DNA of 64,000 nt from Corynebacterium macginleyi (GTDB taxonomy: Bacteria; Actinomycetota; Actinomycetes; Mycobacteriales; Mycobacteriaceae): contig NZ_REGE01000003.1 of NCBI RefSeq assembly GCF_003688935.1, positions 124,001 through 188,000 on the forward strand. The letters are read 5' to 3'. Shown piece by piece: positions 8,287 through 17,569 of this stretch (positions within the stretch are counted from its first letter, which is position 1; every line of letters begins with the position of its first letter). The notes beneath the pieces are model-generated. The model was not told where the DNA came from and did no database searches. It was given only the letters and a program-made list of their open reading frames with translations. Position numbers and translations under genes: made by a program.

Positions 8287-9615
8287 CTACATCACCGCCC
8301 GGATAGCCGCGATGAGCACCTCGTCCTGGTCCTCGGGCACGCAGCGCACGTCAATAAGGCAGCGGCCCTGGTGCTGGCGCGCCACCACCGGCGGGCTGTG
8401 CTGACGCAGCTTTGGTGCAAGTTCCTCCGGCAGGGATACAGCAACACCAGGCAGTGGGTACTCGGGGGCTCCTCCCCCGCCCACTCGGCCGGCGTGGTCG
8501 ACTACGTCGCCACCCACCGCGACGGCGATCGCCTCGGTGCGCTCGCGGTGGCGCGCCGGGTCTATGTGGAGGGCCCGATTAACCGCATTCGCAGGCGTCG
8601 TGATGGCGGCCTCCAAGGCGTTGAGCCGCAGTTTATCTATGCGCACCGCTCTCGCCAACGGGTGCTTTTTCACCGCCGCAATCGCCTCCTTGGTACCCAA
8701 CAAAATGCCAGCTTGCGGCCCACCCAAGAGCTTATCGCCCGAGGCGATGACAATATCTGCCCCCGCTTGCAGCTGCGCGTGAATATCGGGCTCGTCTGGC
8801 AGCACCGGATCGTGGGTAAGCAAACCCGAGCCGAGATCCACAATGAGGTTCGTGCCTTGTTTCTTCGCCAGCTGTGCCAGCTCACCCACGCCCACAGAGG
8901 AGCTAAACCCCTCAATCCGAAAATTGGACGGGTGCACCTTCACAATCGCCCCGGTCTCCTCCCCCAGCGCGGCTTCATAATCGTGCAGGTGCGTCCGGTT
9001 CGTCGCGCCCACCTCGCGCAGGCGCGTCGCGGTAGATTCAATAAGCTCCGGCAGGCGGAAACCCGCGCCGATCTCGATGAGCTCGCCGCGCGAAATGATG
9101 ACCTCCTTACCCGGGGCCAGCGCGGCCGTGGCTAGCAATAAGGCCGCCGCGCCATTATTGACCACCAGCGCATCTTCCGCGCCGGGGCACGCCGCCAATA
9201 GCGCCTGGGTGGCACCGGCACCACGCCGAGATGAGCGCCGCCCGGTATCTAAATCCATTTCCACATCGGTATATCCGGCCGCGTCCTGCAACGCGTCGAT
9301 CGCGGCCGCGGGCAGTGGGGCACGGCCTAAGTTCGTATGTATGATCACACCCGTAGCGTTGATAACCGGGTGCAGGGAATGGGTACTGTGCCGCGCCAAG
9401 CGCCGCGCTATTTCTTGCTCCACGCCGGCAACCGGGACGTCCCCGCGTCGGGCCGCGGCCAACACGCCGGTAAGCGTGGCGCGGATGGCGTGTTCAGCGA
9501 TTGTCTCTCGCGCGCTTTCTACCGCGTATAGGCGCAAAAGCTCATCCATGCGGGGTAAATTCCGGCGGGGATCACGGGCATTATTCGCGGGGCGACCAAC
9601 AGGTTGGCTCGGCAC
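8287..9615 (-). CDS. selA: L-seryl-tRNA(Sec) selenium transferase SelA
   Basis: SelA converts Ser-tRNA(Sec) to Sec-tRNA(Sec) using selenophosphate and pyridoxal phosphate. The PLP lysine lies in SGDKLLGGPQAGILLG and is residue 295 with the start chosen here, the same number as in E. coli. Other family segments are NATGVIIHTNLGRAPL and VVNNGAAALLL. The GTG at 9615 is preferred because AAGGAGG stands 7 bases upstream; longer in-frame starts would run into the selC tRNA. The 442-residue protein is of usual length. It lies between selC and selB, all on the minus strand, probably one transcript. Confidence 0.97.
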   Translation of the reverse strand: MPSQPVGRPANNARDPRRNLPRMDELLRLYAVESARETIAEHAIRATLTGVLAAARRGDVPVAGVEQEIARRLARHSTHSLHPVINATGVIIHTNLGRAPLPAAAIDALQDAAGYTDVEMDLDTGRRSSRRGAGATQALLAACPGAEDALVVNNGAAALLLATAALAPGKEVIISRGELIEIGAGFRLPELIESTATRLREVGATNRTHLHDYEAALGEETGAIVKVHPSNFRIEGFSSSVGVGELAQLAKKQGTNLIVDLGSGLLTHDPVLPDEPDIHAQLQAGADIVIASGDKLLGGPQAGILLGTKEAIAAVKKHPLARAVRIDKLRLNALEAAITTPANAVNRALHIDPARHRERTEAIAVAVGGDVVDHAGRVGGGGAPEYPLPGVAVSLPEELAPKLRQHSPPVVARQHQGRCLIDVRCVPEDQDEVLIAAIRAVM

Positions 9616-9638
9616 TCGTTTTCCTCCTTGCGCGCGTA

Positions 9639-9733
9639 TGGCGGAGACGGACAGGAATCGAACCTGCCAGACCGAGATGCTCGGCCTCACCGGTTTTGAA
9701 GACCGGGACGCCCACCAGGACGCGGACGCCTCC
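9639..9733 (-). tRNA. selC: tRNA-Sec (anticodon UCA)
   Basis: A 95-nt tRNA with the oversized bacterial selenocysteine form. The acceptor strand GGAGGCG pairs with CGUCUCC (one G-U). The anticodon stem/loop is CCGGU-CUUCAAA-ACCGG with anticodon UCA, and a long variable arm (GAGGCCGAGCAUCUCGGUCU) and T-loop GGUUCGAUUCC follow. The discriminator is G and CCA is encoded. It lies 24 bases before the selA start and is divergent from selD. It reads UGA as selenocysteine, which fits the in-frame UGA in the formate dehydrogenase gene about 6.5 kb away. Confidence 0.97.
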
Positions 9734-9741
9734 GCCTGGCT

Positions 9742-9802
9742 ATTTTACAGGTCTCCCGCGTACTCCATCGCCGCCACCCCACCACTTTCTGGCGGGTAAA
9801 AT
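9742..9802. promoter_or_regulatory. divergent promoter region selC-selA-selB / selD
   Basis: Two TAAAAT hexamers point away from each other: one on the minus strand at 9742-9747, about 8 bases before the 5' end of selC, and one on the plus strand at 9797-9802, 7 bases before the ATG at 9810. Both positions fit -10 elements. The second would make the selD mRNA leaderless, common in corynebacteria. No clear -35 hexamers were found. Confidence 0.5.
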
Positions 9803-9809
9803 GACCAGC

Positions 9810-10799
9810 ATGTCAGAGCAGATTGATCTCACCTCTTTCGCAGCCGGAGGCGGATGCGCCTGCAAAATTCCCGCCGGGCAATTGGAATCGGCAGTAAAAG
9901 GGCTCATCGGCAAGGCCGATCCCAATGTCCTGGTCGGCCTCGACGATGGCGATGATGCCGCAGCGGTTAAGATCGACAACGGCCTCGCTGTGATTTCCAC
10001 CGCAGACTTTTTCACCCCCATGGTCAATGATCCGTATACCTGGGGCCAGATTGCCGCGGCCAATGCGCTCTCTGATGTCTACGCCATGGGTGGCACCCCC
10101 ATTACCGCCATCAACCTCGTGGGCTGGCCCAATGAGAAGCTCGGCCTTGATGTCCTGCGCGAGGTGCTGCGCGGCGGCATGGATAAGGCCACCGAGGCGG
10201 GCATTTCCATTACCGGCGGCCATTCCATTACCGCCCCGGAACCGTTGTACGGTATGGCGGCGACGGGCATCGTTGATCCCGAAAAAATCATGCGCAACGA
10301 TGCCGCGGAGGCCGGCCTGCCCATTACGCTGACCAAGCCCATCGGCGTGGGCATTTTAAATAATAAGCACAAGGCCACCGGCGAGGTATCCCAGGCCGCC
10401 ATCGATTCCATGACCGCGCTCAACCGCCAGGCCGCCCAGGATGCGGTTGCCGCCGGTGCGCGCGCAGCCACCGACGTCACCGGTTTTGGGCTACTGGGCC
10501 ACCTATACAAGATGTGCCGCGCCTCAGGCGTATCGGCTGAGCTGGACTTTTCTGCGGTGCCCACCGTGGACGGCGCCACGGATGCCCTTGCGGAAGGCTT
10601 CATCCCGGGAGGCTCGCGCCGCAACCTGGATTGGGTGCGCCCGCGCCTGCAGCCCTCCTCCCTTTCGGAGGGAGAGCTGGTGCTGCTTGCCGATGCCCAA
10701 ACCTCCGGCGGTCTCCTCATCATTGGCGAGGTCCCTGGCTACCCGGTCATCGGTCGCACGACGCCGCTTTCTAACGATTCCTATATCACCATTTACTAA
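9810..10799 (+). CDS. selD: selenide, water dikinase SelD (cysteine form)
   Basis: Makes selenophosphate from selenide and ATP, the selenium donor for SelA. The 329-residue protein has the glycine-rich N-terminal motif GGGCACKIP with cysteine at residue 16 and lysine at 19 in the positions of E. coli Cys17/Lys20; there is no in-frame UGA here, so this SelD is not itself a selenoprotein. Further family segments are VGLDDGDDAAAVKI, TADFFTPMVNDPYTWGQIAA, SDVYAMGGTPITAINLVGWP, ITGGHSI and TDVTGFGLLGHL. The ATG at 9810 is chosen over ATG 9801 because a TAAAAT -10 sits 7 bases upstream, giving a leaderless mRNA. It is divergent from selCAB. Confidence 0.95.
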   Translation: MSEQIDLTSFAAGGGCACKIPAGQLESAVKGLIGKADPNVLVGLDDGDDAAAVKIDNGLAVISTADFFTPMVNDPYTWGQIAAANALSDVYAMGGTPITAINLVGWPNEKLGLDVLREVLRGGMDKATEAGISITGGHSITAPEPLYGMAATGIVDPEKIMRNDAAEAGLPITLTKPIGVGILNNKHKATGEVSQAAIDSMTALNRQAAQDAVAAGARAATDVTGFGLLGHLYKMCRASGVSAELDFSAVPTVDGATDALAEGFIPGGSRRNLDWVRPRLQPSSLSEGELVLLADAQTSGGLLIIGEVPGYPVIGRTTPLSNDSYITIY

Positions 10800-10800
10800 G

Positions 10801-11382
10801 ATGAATCACCGCATTTTTAGCCTGCCCCTTGCCATCCTCGCCCTCGGCGCGGGTCTAGTCGCCTGCGCTGACGGGACTACCAACCGCGGCTGCTCACCCA
10901 TCGAATTATCGGAACTGCGCACGTCCCTGCCGGACACCCTGATCGGCGCTAACCAGGATCCCATTTCCAGCAGCGATGAAGATGACTCCTTTTCCGTGCT
11001 CTATGGCGGCGATTCGCCGGAAAAGATAAGCGTGCTGGGCACGAAATACGAGTCCGATAATGAGGCCGTGTGCCCCGCTGACCCAGATGCGGCAGCGGAG
11101 CGTTACTTGGAGCTGGTCGAAGAGGACATCGACAAGCAAAATGCCGCTCAGGGGCGCGCTGGAAATAAGTACCAGCCATTCGATTTCACCGCAGCGGACC
11201 GGCATTTCTATTGTTCTGCCTGGGAGGTTGAGGGTACCATCTCGACTACCTGCGTGACCACGGTGCATGACGCGGCAGTCAACTACTACCTCCACCGCGA
11301 TTCCGAGTCCTTGGAGGCGGAGCAATCGCGCATGCAGGATATTGGCGAAGAACTTGCAGGTTCCTTTACCAACCTCGATTAG
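10801..11382 (+). CDS. putative lipoprotein downstream of selD
   Basis: A 193-residue protein whose N-terminus MNHRIFSLPLAILALGAGLV is followed by ACADG. The lipobox is LVAC, with Cys22 as the predicted acylated residue. The mature part is acidic (SSSDEDDSF) with five further cysteines, no membrane helix and no recognised domain. The ATG is one base after the selD stop, with no separate ribosome site, so it is probably translated by coupling with selD. It lies between the selenium genes and the formate dehydrogenase subunit genes (convergent with the latter). Whether it has a selenium- or formate-related role is unknown; the position is suggestive only. Confidence 0.72.
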   Translation: MNHRIFSLPLAILALGAGLVACADGTTNRGCSPIELSELRTSLPDTLIGANQDPISSSDEDDSFSVLYGGDSPEKISVLGTKYESDNEAVCPADPDAAAERYLELVEEDIDKQNAAQGRAGNKYQPFDFTAADRHFYCSAWEVEGTISTTCVTTVHDAAVNYYLHRDSESLEAEQSRMQDIGEELAGSFTNLD

Positions 11383-11399
11383 GGTGAGCTAGCCACACA

Positions 11400-12515
11400 C
11401 TAACCTGCACTGAGCACGTCAGTAGCAAGCCCTTGCTCGCGCCGACGCCGCTCCGCGCGGCGTTTTTGCGGACCCATTGTGGTTGCCGGGTTCTTGACCG
11501 CCTCCAAGCCCGCGTTGAGCACACCGAAGCGCGTACACGCGGATCCGGCAAGCAATGCAAGGCCCGCGGCCACCGACACGGCACGCGACTTTGTCACCGC
11601 CGCTACCGCGCTGCCCACGCCGCCAGCTGCAATCAAGTATTCCGAGGCACGCATGAGTTTACCTGGTGATCCGTGGTGCAATTCCGCGCGTGGCTCCGGC
11701 TCCATATTATTTTCCAGCACCTTCGTCGCCGCGATATCGCTGACCGCAGCTGCCATGCCCAAGGCACGGGCGGGCCCGGTGTAGTGCACCGGGGTAGTTA
11801 TCATCGCCATACCGGAGGCCGCTGCCGAGGCCGAGGATACAAAAACATAGGGCAGGTGCCGCTTCATGTCGTTCCAAACCGGGTTGGAGGTATTAGACAG
11901 CAATACCGCCGTGTATCCAGCCAGCGGGCCACCGAGCACACCGGTTACCACCCCAGCAGGGGTAGCGGCCTTGCCCAGGCTCGCGCGCAACCATTTCGGA
12001 AGCGGCAACCTCCGCTTAGTCGCTTCATCCACCTCTGCGGCTGCCGGAATCGCTGCCGCAGTGGAAAAACCGGCCAGCAGCCACGAGCCGAGCGACATCG
12101 GCGAGGTCACTTTGAAAACGCGGAACATATTCAATGCGCGCTCTGGTCGGCCCAGATCCAAAATCAAAAAGACCGAACCGGCGGCCGCTGCGCCAAAGGC
12201 CGCAACCCGTGTAGTCCTGCGCAATGGCGCGTTGCCTGCTGCATGTGCACTGCTGGCCAGAAGGCCCGATCCGCCGGCAATGCCGCCCAAGAAGAGATAC
12301 CCACCGATGGGCCACTCCCACGGCGGGGCCTTAACCACGGGCCTGCCATAGTAAGAAGAAAACTCGAAGTCTTCTGCCATCCGTTCTTCTTTTAAGCCGT
12401 CCTGCGCACCCGCTCCCGGGCGCTTGCGCTTCTTCTTGCGCTTTGGCCCATCGAAATTGCGGTAGCGATTCCGTCGCTCCGGCTGCGGGGGCCGGTACTC
12501 ATCGAAGCCGCTCAT
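11400..12515 (-). CDS. NrfD-like membrane subunit of formate dehydrogenase
   Basis: A 371-residue NrfD/PsrC-type membrane protein, the likely quinone-reactive anchor of the formate dehydrogenase. A hydrophilic basic N-terminus (KRKKKRKR at about 25-32) is followed by WEWPIGGYLFLGGIAGGSGL, a hallmark of NrfD subunits, and by eight or so helices including LDLGRPERALNMFRVF and SPMSLGSWLLAGF. The C-terminal tail is basic. Its ATG overlaps the stop of the iron-sulfur subunit (ATGA), showing translational coupling. It replaces the cytochrome b-type gamma subunit of enterobacterial Fdh. The gene is convergent with the lipoprotein gene, 17 bases away. Confidence 0.9.
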   Translation of the reverse strand: MSGFDEYRPPQPERRNRYRNFDGPKRKKKRKRPGAGAQDGLKEERMAEDFEFSSYYGRPVVKAPPWEWPIGGYLFLGGIAGGSGLLASSAHAAGNAPLRRTTRVAAFGAAAAGSVFLILDLGRPERALNMFRVFKVTSPMSLGSWLLAGFSTAAAIPAAAEVDEATKRRLPLPKWLRASLGKAATPAGVVTGVLGGPLAGYTAVLLSNTSNPVWNDMKRHLPYVFVSSASAAASGMAMITTPVHYTGPARALGMAAAVSDIAATKVLENNMEPEPRAELHHGSPGKLMRASEYLIAAGGVGSAVAAVTKSRAVSVAAGLALLAGSACTRFGVLNAGLEAVKNPATTMGPQKRRAERRRREQGLATDVLSAG

Positions 12516-13570
12516 CTGCGCCCTCCAATCACAAAGGAACCCGCCACGGCCAGCACCATCGCCCCAATGGCTTTGGCCGCTGTTTTATACATGCCGGGCA
12601 AATCCGCGGTGGGCACGCGCGGATCCGGTGGCAGGCCATAGACCTCTGGCGAATCCAGTAATAAGAAAATCGAGCCGGTTCCTCCCACGCCATCGTTGTC
12701 ATTCGCGCCATAGAGTCGCGCCTCCGTTATGCCCTGTTCGTGTAGGACACGCACGCGGTCCTTCGCTGCGGCCAGCATGTCCTCGTAGGTGCCGAACTGG
12801 ATGGAATCGGTGGGACATGTCTTGGAACACGCCGGCTGCTCACCCTGTTTCAGGCGGTCATAACACATGGTGCACTTCTGGGCCACACCCACGTTCTTAA
12901 TCGGCATCGCCTCGCCAGGGGTGTGGTCGGTCCCTTGGGGATTGCGATGCTTGAGCTTTTTGAGCACATTGATGCCGGCGTGTGAATAATTCTGATGCTC
13001 CACCGTCGCGGTTTTGTCGTATTTCAATGACACCCCGCCATCATCGCGGCGTTCGATGACTCCAAAGGGGCAACCCGCTACGCACGTTCCGCAGCCATTG
13101 CACACGTCATCCTGTACTACCACGGTGCCAAATTCGGTGCGGAAGAGCGCACCCGTTGGGCACACGTCCAAACACCCTGCATGGGTGCAGTGCTTGCAGA
13201 CGTCCGAGGACATTAACCAACGGAACGTATCCGTATCCGGCGCAGTGGTATTGACTTCGTCCCGCTTTTCACCGATGGTAGGCATGCCTAGGGAAATTAG
13301 TTGCTTTCCCTCTTCGCGCGCCTTTTCGATGCGGTCATTGTTTTGTTCCACAAAGGCCACGTGGCGCCACGTATTGGCACCTAAGGCTTCGGTGTTGTCA
13401 TAAGAATCACCGGTGACACCGTATCCCTCTACCGGGTTGCGGTTCCACTCCTTGCACGCCACCTCGCAGGCCTTGCAGCCGATGCACACGGAGGTATCGG
13501 TGAAAAAAGCCATGCGGCGGTAGGAATCATAGCCGTGCCGAGCTGCGTCCTCGGTCAGTAGATTAGACAT
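12512..13570 (-). CDS. formate dehydrogenase iron-sulfur subunit
   Basis: An electron-transfer subunit of 352 residues in the DMSO-reductase family beta type, relaying electrons from the catalytic subunit to the membrane subunit. Four cysteine clusters for [4Fe-4S] centres are visible: CIGCKACEVACKEWN, CKHCTHAGCLDVCPTGA, CNGCGTCVAGCPFGV and CTMCYDRLKQGEQPACSKTC. A hydrophobic C-terminal helix (AIGAMVLAVAGSFVIGG) probably tethers it to the membrane. The ATG follows directly after the TAA of the catalytic subunit gene and its stop overlaps the NrfD start. Confidence 0.94.
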   Translation of the reverse strand: MSNLLTEDAARHGYDSYRRMAFFTDTSVCIGCKACEVACKEWNRNPVEGYGVTGDSYDNTEALGANTWRHVAFVEQNNDRIEKAREEGKQLISLGMPTIGEKRDEVNTTAPDTDTFRWLMSSDVCKHCTHAGCLDVCPTGALFRTEFGTVVVQDDVCNGCGTCVAGCPFGVIERRDDGGVSLKYDKTATVEHQNYSHAGINVLKKLKHRNPQGTDHTPGEAMPIKNVGVAQKCTMCYDRLKQGEQPACSKTCPTDSIQFGTYEDMLAAAKDRVRVLHEQGITEARLYGANDNDGVGGTGSIFLLLDSPEVYGLPPDPRVPTADLPGMYKTAAKAIGAMVLAVAGSFVIGGRR

Positions 13571-16500
13571 TTACTTACCTTCTTCGCCCTCACTTGCAGT
13601 CCCGTCGTCACCACTACCTGCCCCAGACTGACCCCGTCTTTCGGGCTGTAGGTTATAGGTAAATGAGTCCGGAAACGACAACAAATCGTTGCCGGAATCC
13701 ACGCTTAAGTGCGCCCGCTCCTGATACTGCTTGAGCAGCTTCAAGCGGCCTTCTCCCCTCGGCCGACGTCCGGGTTGAATATCACAGGCACCAATCTTTG
13801 AGTTCTGAATGAACACATTTGGTTCGAGCGTCAGACCCAAGAGATCGTTAGCGCCGTCACCGGCCACAGCAGTCGTCTCAGACTCGCCGTAGTGGAAGGG
13901 CAGGCCAATCTGGTGGAACTCTTCCCCGTTAATCGTGAGCATCTGCATGCGATCGGTGACCAAAACCTGCGCCTCAATTACACCGCGCGGCGAGATAATC
14001 GTCGCCCACTCGCCATTTTCCAGGCCACGCTTTGCAGCCAAGTCCTTATCCACCTCACAGAATAGGCCCGGCTGCAGCTCCGCCAAAAAAGGCAGGCGGC
14101 GCGACATGGCACCCGAGGTATACATCTCCGTTAGGCGATAGGTAGAAAATACGAACGGGAAAACCTCGGCACCGGGCATGCCCGGTTCTGGGCGCTGGAG
14201 GTTATCCGGGCGCTTGATGGTCAGACGCGTCGGTGATTGCTGCTGCTTATACAGCACATTAGTCACCGGAGATTCCTGCGGCTCATAGTGGGTGGGCAAG
14301 GGGCCATCGGAAAGCCCGGAAGGCGCAAAGAGCCAACCGCGACCGTCCGCCTGCATAATGAAGGCGTCCGTGCCGTCGAGGGCATCCGGACCGACGGCAT
14401 CTGCAGGTGCCCTGTAGTCCGGCGACTTCGTCACCGGGAAGTCAGGAACGTCATCGCCTACCCATGTGCCCTGAGCATCGTCCCACCAAACGTACTTCTT
14501 GCGCTCGGACCACGGGGTACCATCCGGCTTGGCCGATGCACGGTTGTACAAAATGCGGCGGTTAGCAGGCCAGACCCAGCCCCACTCGGGTGCGACCTCG
14601 TTCTGCTCCGACCCTGGGACCTTGCGCGCGGATTGGTTAACGCCATCCTTGTACACGCCGGTGTAGATCCAGCAGCCGCCGGAAGTAGTTCCGTCATTTT
14701 TCATCTCCACGAAGGCGGGCAATAGTTCGCCCTTCTTGGGCCCATCCAGGTAGTAGCCATTGATCTCTTTGAGGATGTCCTCCGAGTTCGGCTCTCCTTC
14801 CTCATTTTCCACGTAATCCCACGTCACCTTCTGGAGCGGGAGATCACGCGGATCAGTGGAATCACCGAGGCGTTCCTTGAGTTTCTTTCCCAACTGGTAA
14901 AAGAACCATAACTCGCTCCTGGCATCACCTGGCGGCGGTGCCGCCTGGAAACGCCACTGCAGCATGCGCTGGGTTTGGGTAAAGGTACCGGCTTTTTCCA
15001 CGTGAGTGGCTGCGGGCATTAAGAAGACCTCGGTTTCGATATCTTCCGTCTTGAGCTCGCCGTTTTTAATCTCCGGCGCGTCCTTCCAGAACGAAGCGGT
15101 TTCGATTTCCTGGAAATCGCGCACAACCAGCCACTTTAGCGATGCCAAACCGCGGCGCTGCATTCCGCCATTAGACTGCGCTACCGCCGGGTTTTGACCG
15201 AAGACGAAATATCCATCTACCTGACCATTAAGCATCGCTTGCAGGGTTTCATACGTAGAATGCGCACCGGAAATGCGCGGCATGAGATCATAGCCCCAAT
15301 TATTTTCATCGTTCGCCGCATCTCCCCAGTAGGACTTCATCAAGGATACGGCGTAATTCTCACCAATCTGCCAGAAACCCTTTTGGGACTCATCACGAAT
15401 CTGATCCACAAATTCAGACCACGTCTGCTTCTCTACACTCGGCATGGGCAGGTAGCCGGGCAGGGAGTGAAACAGCGTCGGGATATCGGTGGAGCCCTGA
15501 ATAGAAGCATGTCCACGCAAAGCCATGATTCCGGCCCCCGGCCGGCCTACATTGCCCATCAAAAGCTGCAAAATGGCGGCGGTACGGATAAACTGCGCTC
15601 CCAAGGTGTGCTGGGTAAAGCCCAATGCATAAGCAAAACACGTGGTGTGTTCCGGATCGGAATTCTGCGCAATCGAATCCGCCAAGTAGTAGAAGTCTTC
15701 CTGCGAGATGCCGCAGGTTTCTTCTACTAGCTGTGGGGTATAGCGCGCATAGTGGCGCTTGAGAATCTGAAATACCGAATTCGGATGCTGCAAAGTGTCA
15801 TCGCGCTCGACATTCCAAGAAGAACCTCCGGGCTTTTGCACGTACTGCCACGAATCAGTCACGTACGTGCCCGTTTCCGGGTTATAGCCAGAAAACAGTC
15901 CGTCCAGTTCCTCGGTGTCCTGATAATCCGCAGAGATGATCATCGGCGCGTTAGTGTACGCAACGACATAATCCCGGAAATACAACTCATTGTGGAGCAT
16001 GTAATTAATGACCGCGCCCAGCAGCACTACGTCGGTACCGCCGCGAATACCAATGTGACGGTTGGCGAACGAAGAGGTACGCGTATACCGCGGGTCCACA
16101 TGAATGATGCGGGCACCACGCTTTTTGGCTTCTACGACCCACTGGAATCCCACCGGGTGACACTCGGCCATATTCGACCCCTCGATGACGATGCAATCAG
16201 CGTTCGCCATATCTTGCAGCGGTTGGGTGGCGCCGCCGCGACCAAACGATGTTCCTAAACTAGGAACTGTGGCGGAGTGTCATATGCGCGCCTGATTTTC
16301 GAGCTGCACCGCACCGGCGGCGGTAAACAACTTCTTGATGAGGTAGTTTTCTTCGTTATCCAAGGTCGCGCCGCCAAGGCCAGCCACACCCATGGTGCGA
16401 TTCAACGGCCGCCCTGAATCATCGGTGTCTTGCCAACCATTCCGGCGCGCTTCCACGAAGCGATCCGCGATCATGTCCATCGCGGTGTCTTCATCCAGCT

Positions 16501-16846
16501 CCTGCCACTCGGTGGAGTGTGGTGCGCGGTATTTAATCTTGGTCAAACGCGTTGCGGAGTTGACCAACTGCTCCGATGCCGAGCCTTTGGGGCACAACCG
16601 CCCGCGCGAAATTGGCGAGTCCGGATCGCCTTCAATCTGAATTACCCGGTCATCTTTGACATAGACGCGCTGGGCGCAACCAACGGCGCAATACGGGCAC
16701 ACGGACTGCACCACGCGGTCAGCATCCACTGTGCGCCCGTGCGTCTCCTTGCTCTTGGTTGATTGTGCATTGATATCCCTGCCAAACAGATCGCCACGAC
16801 GCAGCTGGCGTACCACAGGCCAGTTGAGAGGACTTAAGCGAGACAT
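13571..16846 (-). CDS. fdhF: selenocysteine-containing formate dehydrogenase, catalytic subunit
   Basis: A molybdopterin oxidoreductase oxidising formate to CO2. It reads as two open halves in the same frame separated by a single UGA at 16280-16282; translated as selenocysteine it gives 1,091 residues with Sec189. The context ENQARI-U-HSATVPSLG is the normal Sec site of formate dehydrogenases. The N-terminus has a [4Fe-4S] motif (CPYCAVGC, then GRLCPKGSASEQL). The Moco core continues through NYLIKKLFTAAGAVQ and IVIEGSNMAECHPVGFQW to C-terminal VFSTYRLTEMYTSGAMSRR. Start ATG 16846 is chosen; a TTG at 16870 is alternative. No genuine twin-arginine signal is evident. FdhD and cofactor genes are not in the window. 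Confidence 0.95.
16251..16282 (-). promoter_or_regulatory. UGA selenocysteine codon with bacterial SECIS-like hairpin
   Basis: On the coding (minus) strand the UGA is followed by 12 nt and then a perfect 7-bp hairpin, GUUCCUA-GUU-UAGGAAC, occupying 16251-16267. Bacterial SECIS elements lie immediately 3' of the UGA with the SelB-binding apical stem-loop about 16-37 nt down and a G/U-containing apical loop, which fits. The hairpin lies within the coding region and is translated (VPSLGT). Confidence 0.85.
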
Positions 16847-16893
16847 AACTTTAAATCTATCTTTGGGCAAAAAATATCTCTAGCAAGGTGACC

Positions 16894-17490
16894 CTAAGCA
16901 TTTTTTGCCACTGCGCTAATCGCACATTCCACGCCCCTCACGACATCCGCGAGCTCCAGCATCGGGCTGTTTTCCTTGGCCTGCTCCTTAATAAACGGCA
17001 CATGAATAAAGCCCGCCTTAACCTGCGTATCTTTGAAATGGTGCAGCAGGCCGTAGAGCAGTTGGTTACACACAAACGTTCCCGCAGTAGTCGAAACCCG
17101 CGCTGGAAGCTCGGCATCCTGAATCGCTGCGACCATTGCCTTAACCGGCAGGGTGGAAAAGTACGCGGCTGGGCCACCGTCAACCACTGGTTTGTCGCTT
17201 GGCTGATTGCCTTCGTTATCCGGAATAGAAGCGTCCGCCAAGTTAATACCTATCCACTCCGGAGTGATGTGGCTCCGCCCACCAGCTTGCCCCAGGCTAA
17301 CCACCGCGTCCACATCTTCTTTCTCAGCCACTGCAACTGCTTGCTTCAGTGCTTCACCGAACACAGTCGGCAGCAGGTGCTTAATTAGCTGTGCACCGCC
17401 GATGTGATCCGGCAGCCGATCCAATGCGCGTTCCGTAGGGTTAATTTCTTCGCCGCCAAAGGCATCAAAAGCCGTTACCAGAATCTTCAT
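16894..17490 (-). CDS. pcp: pyroglutamyl-peptidase I
   Basis: A cysteine peptidase (family C15) of 198 residues removing N-terminal pyroglutamate, cytoplasmic. The start MKILVTAFDAFGGEEINPTE contains the family's substrate-binding GF-like motif. The catalytic triad is visible as Glu78 (ITPEWIGIN), Cys141 (AGTFVCNQLLY) and His163 (FIHVPF), in positions matching characterised Pcp enzymes. Length is slightly under the usual 205-215. It is transcribed in the same direction as the formate dehydrogenase genes, 47 bases upstream of fdhF, but a functional link is not obvious. Confidence 0.93.
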   Translation of the reverse strand: MKILVTAFDAFGGEEINPTERALDRLPDHIGGAQLIKHLLPTVFGEALKQAVAVAEKEDVDAVVSLGQAGGRSHITPEWIGINLADASIPDNEGNQPSDKPVVDGGPAAYFSTLPVKAMVAAIQDAELPARVSTTAGTFVCNQLLYGLLHHFKDTQVKAGFIHVPFIKEQAKENSPMLELADVVRGVECAISAVAKNA

Positions 17491-17569
17491 TATTCCAGTA
17501 TGGCAGCTGACCGTGCTCCGTTGTTATGAGTTCACGCTGTTGTCTTAGTTTCCTCATAATCGCCCACCG

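Noticed and set aside
9616..9690. Longer SelA start at 9690
   Set aside because: It runs into the tRNA-Sec gene, and a strong AAGGAGG precedes GTG 9615.
9501..9809. Long N-terminal extension of selD covering selC
   Set aside because: It would overlap the tRNA-Sec gene and is not SelD-like; the real start has a -10 box at 9797.
13571..16870. Two separate formate dehydrogenase genes or a pseudogene broken by a stop
   Set aside because: Both halves share one frame, the stop is UGA at the known Sec position, and selABCD are present beside it.
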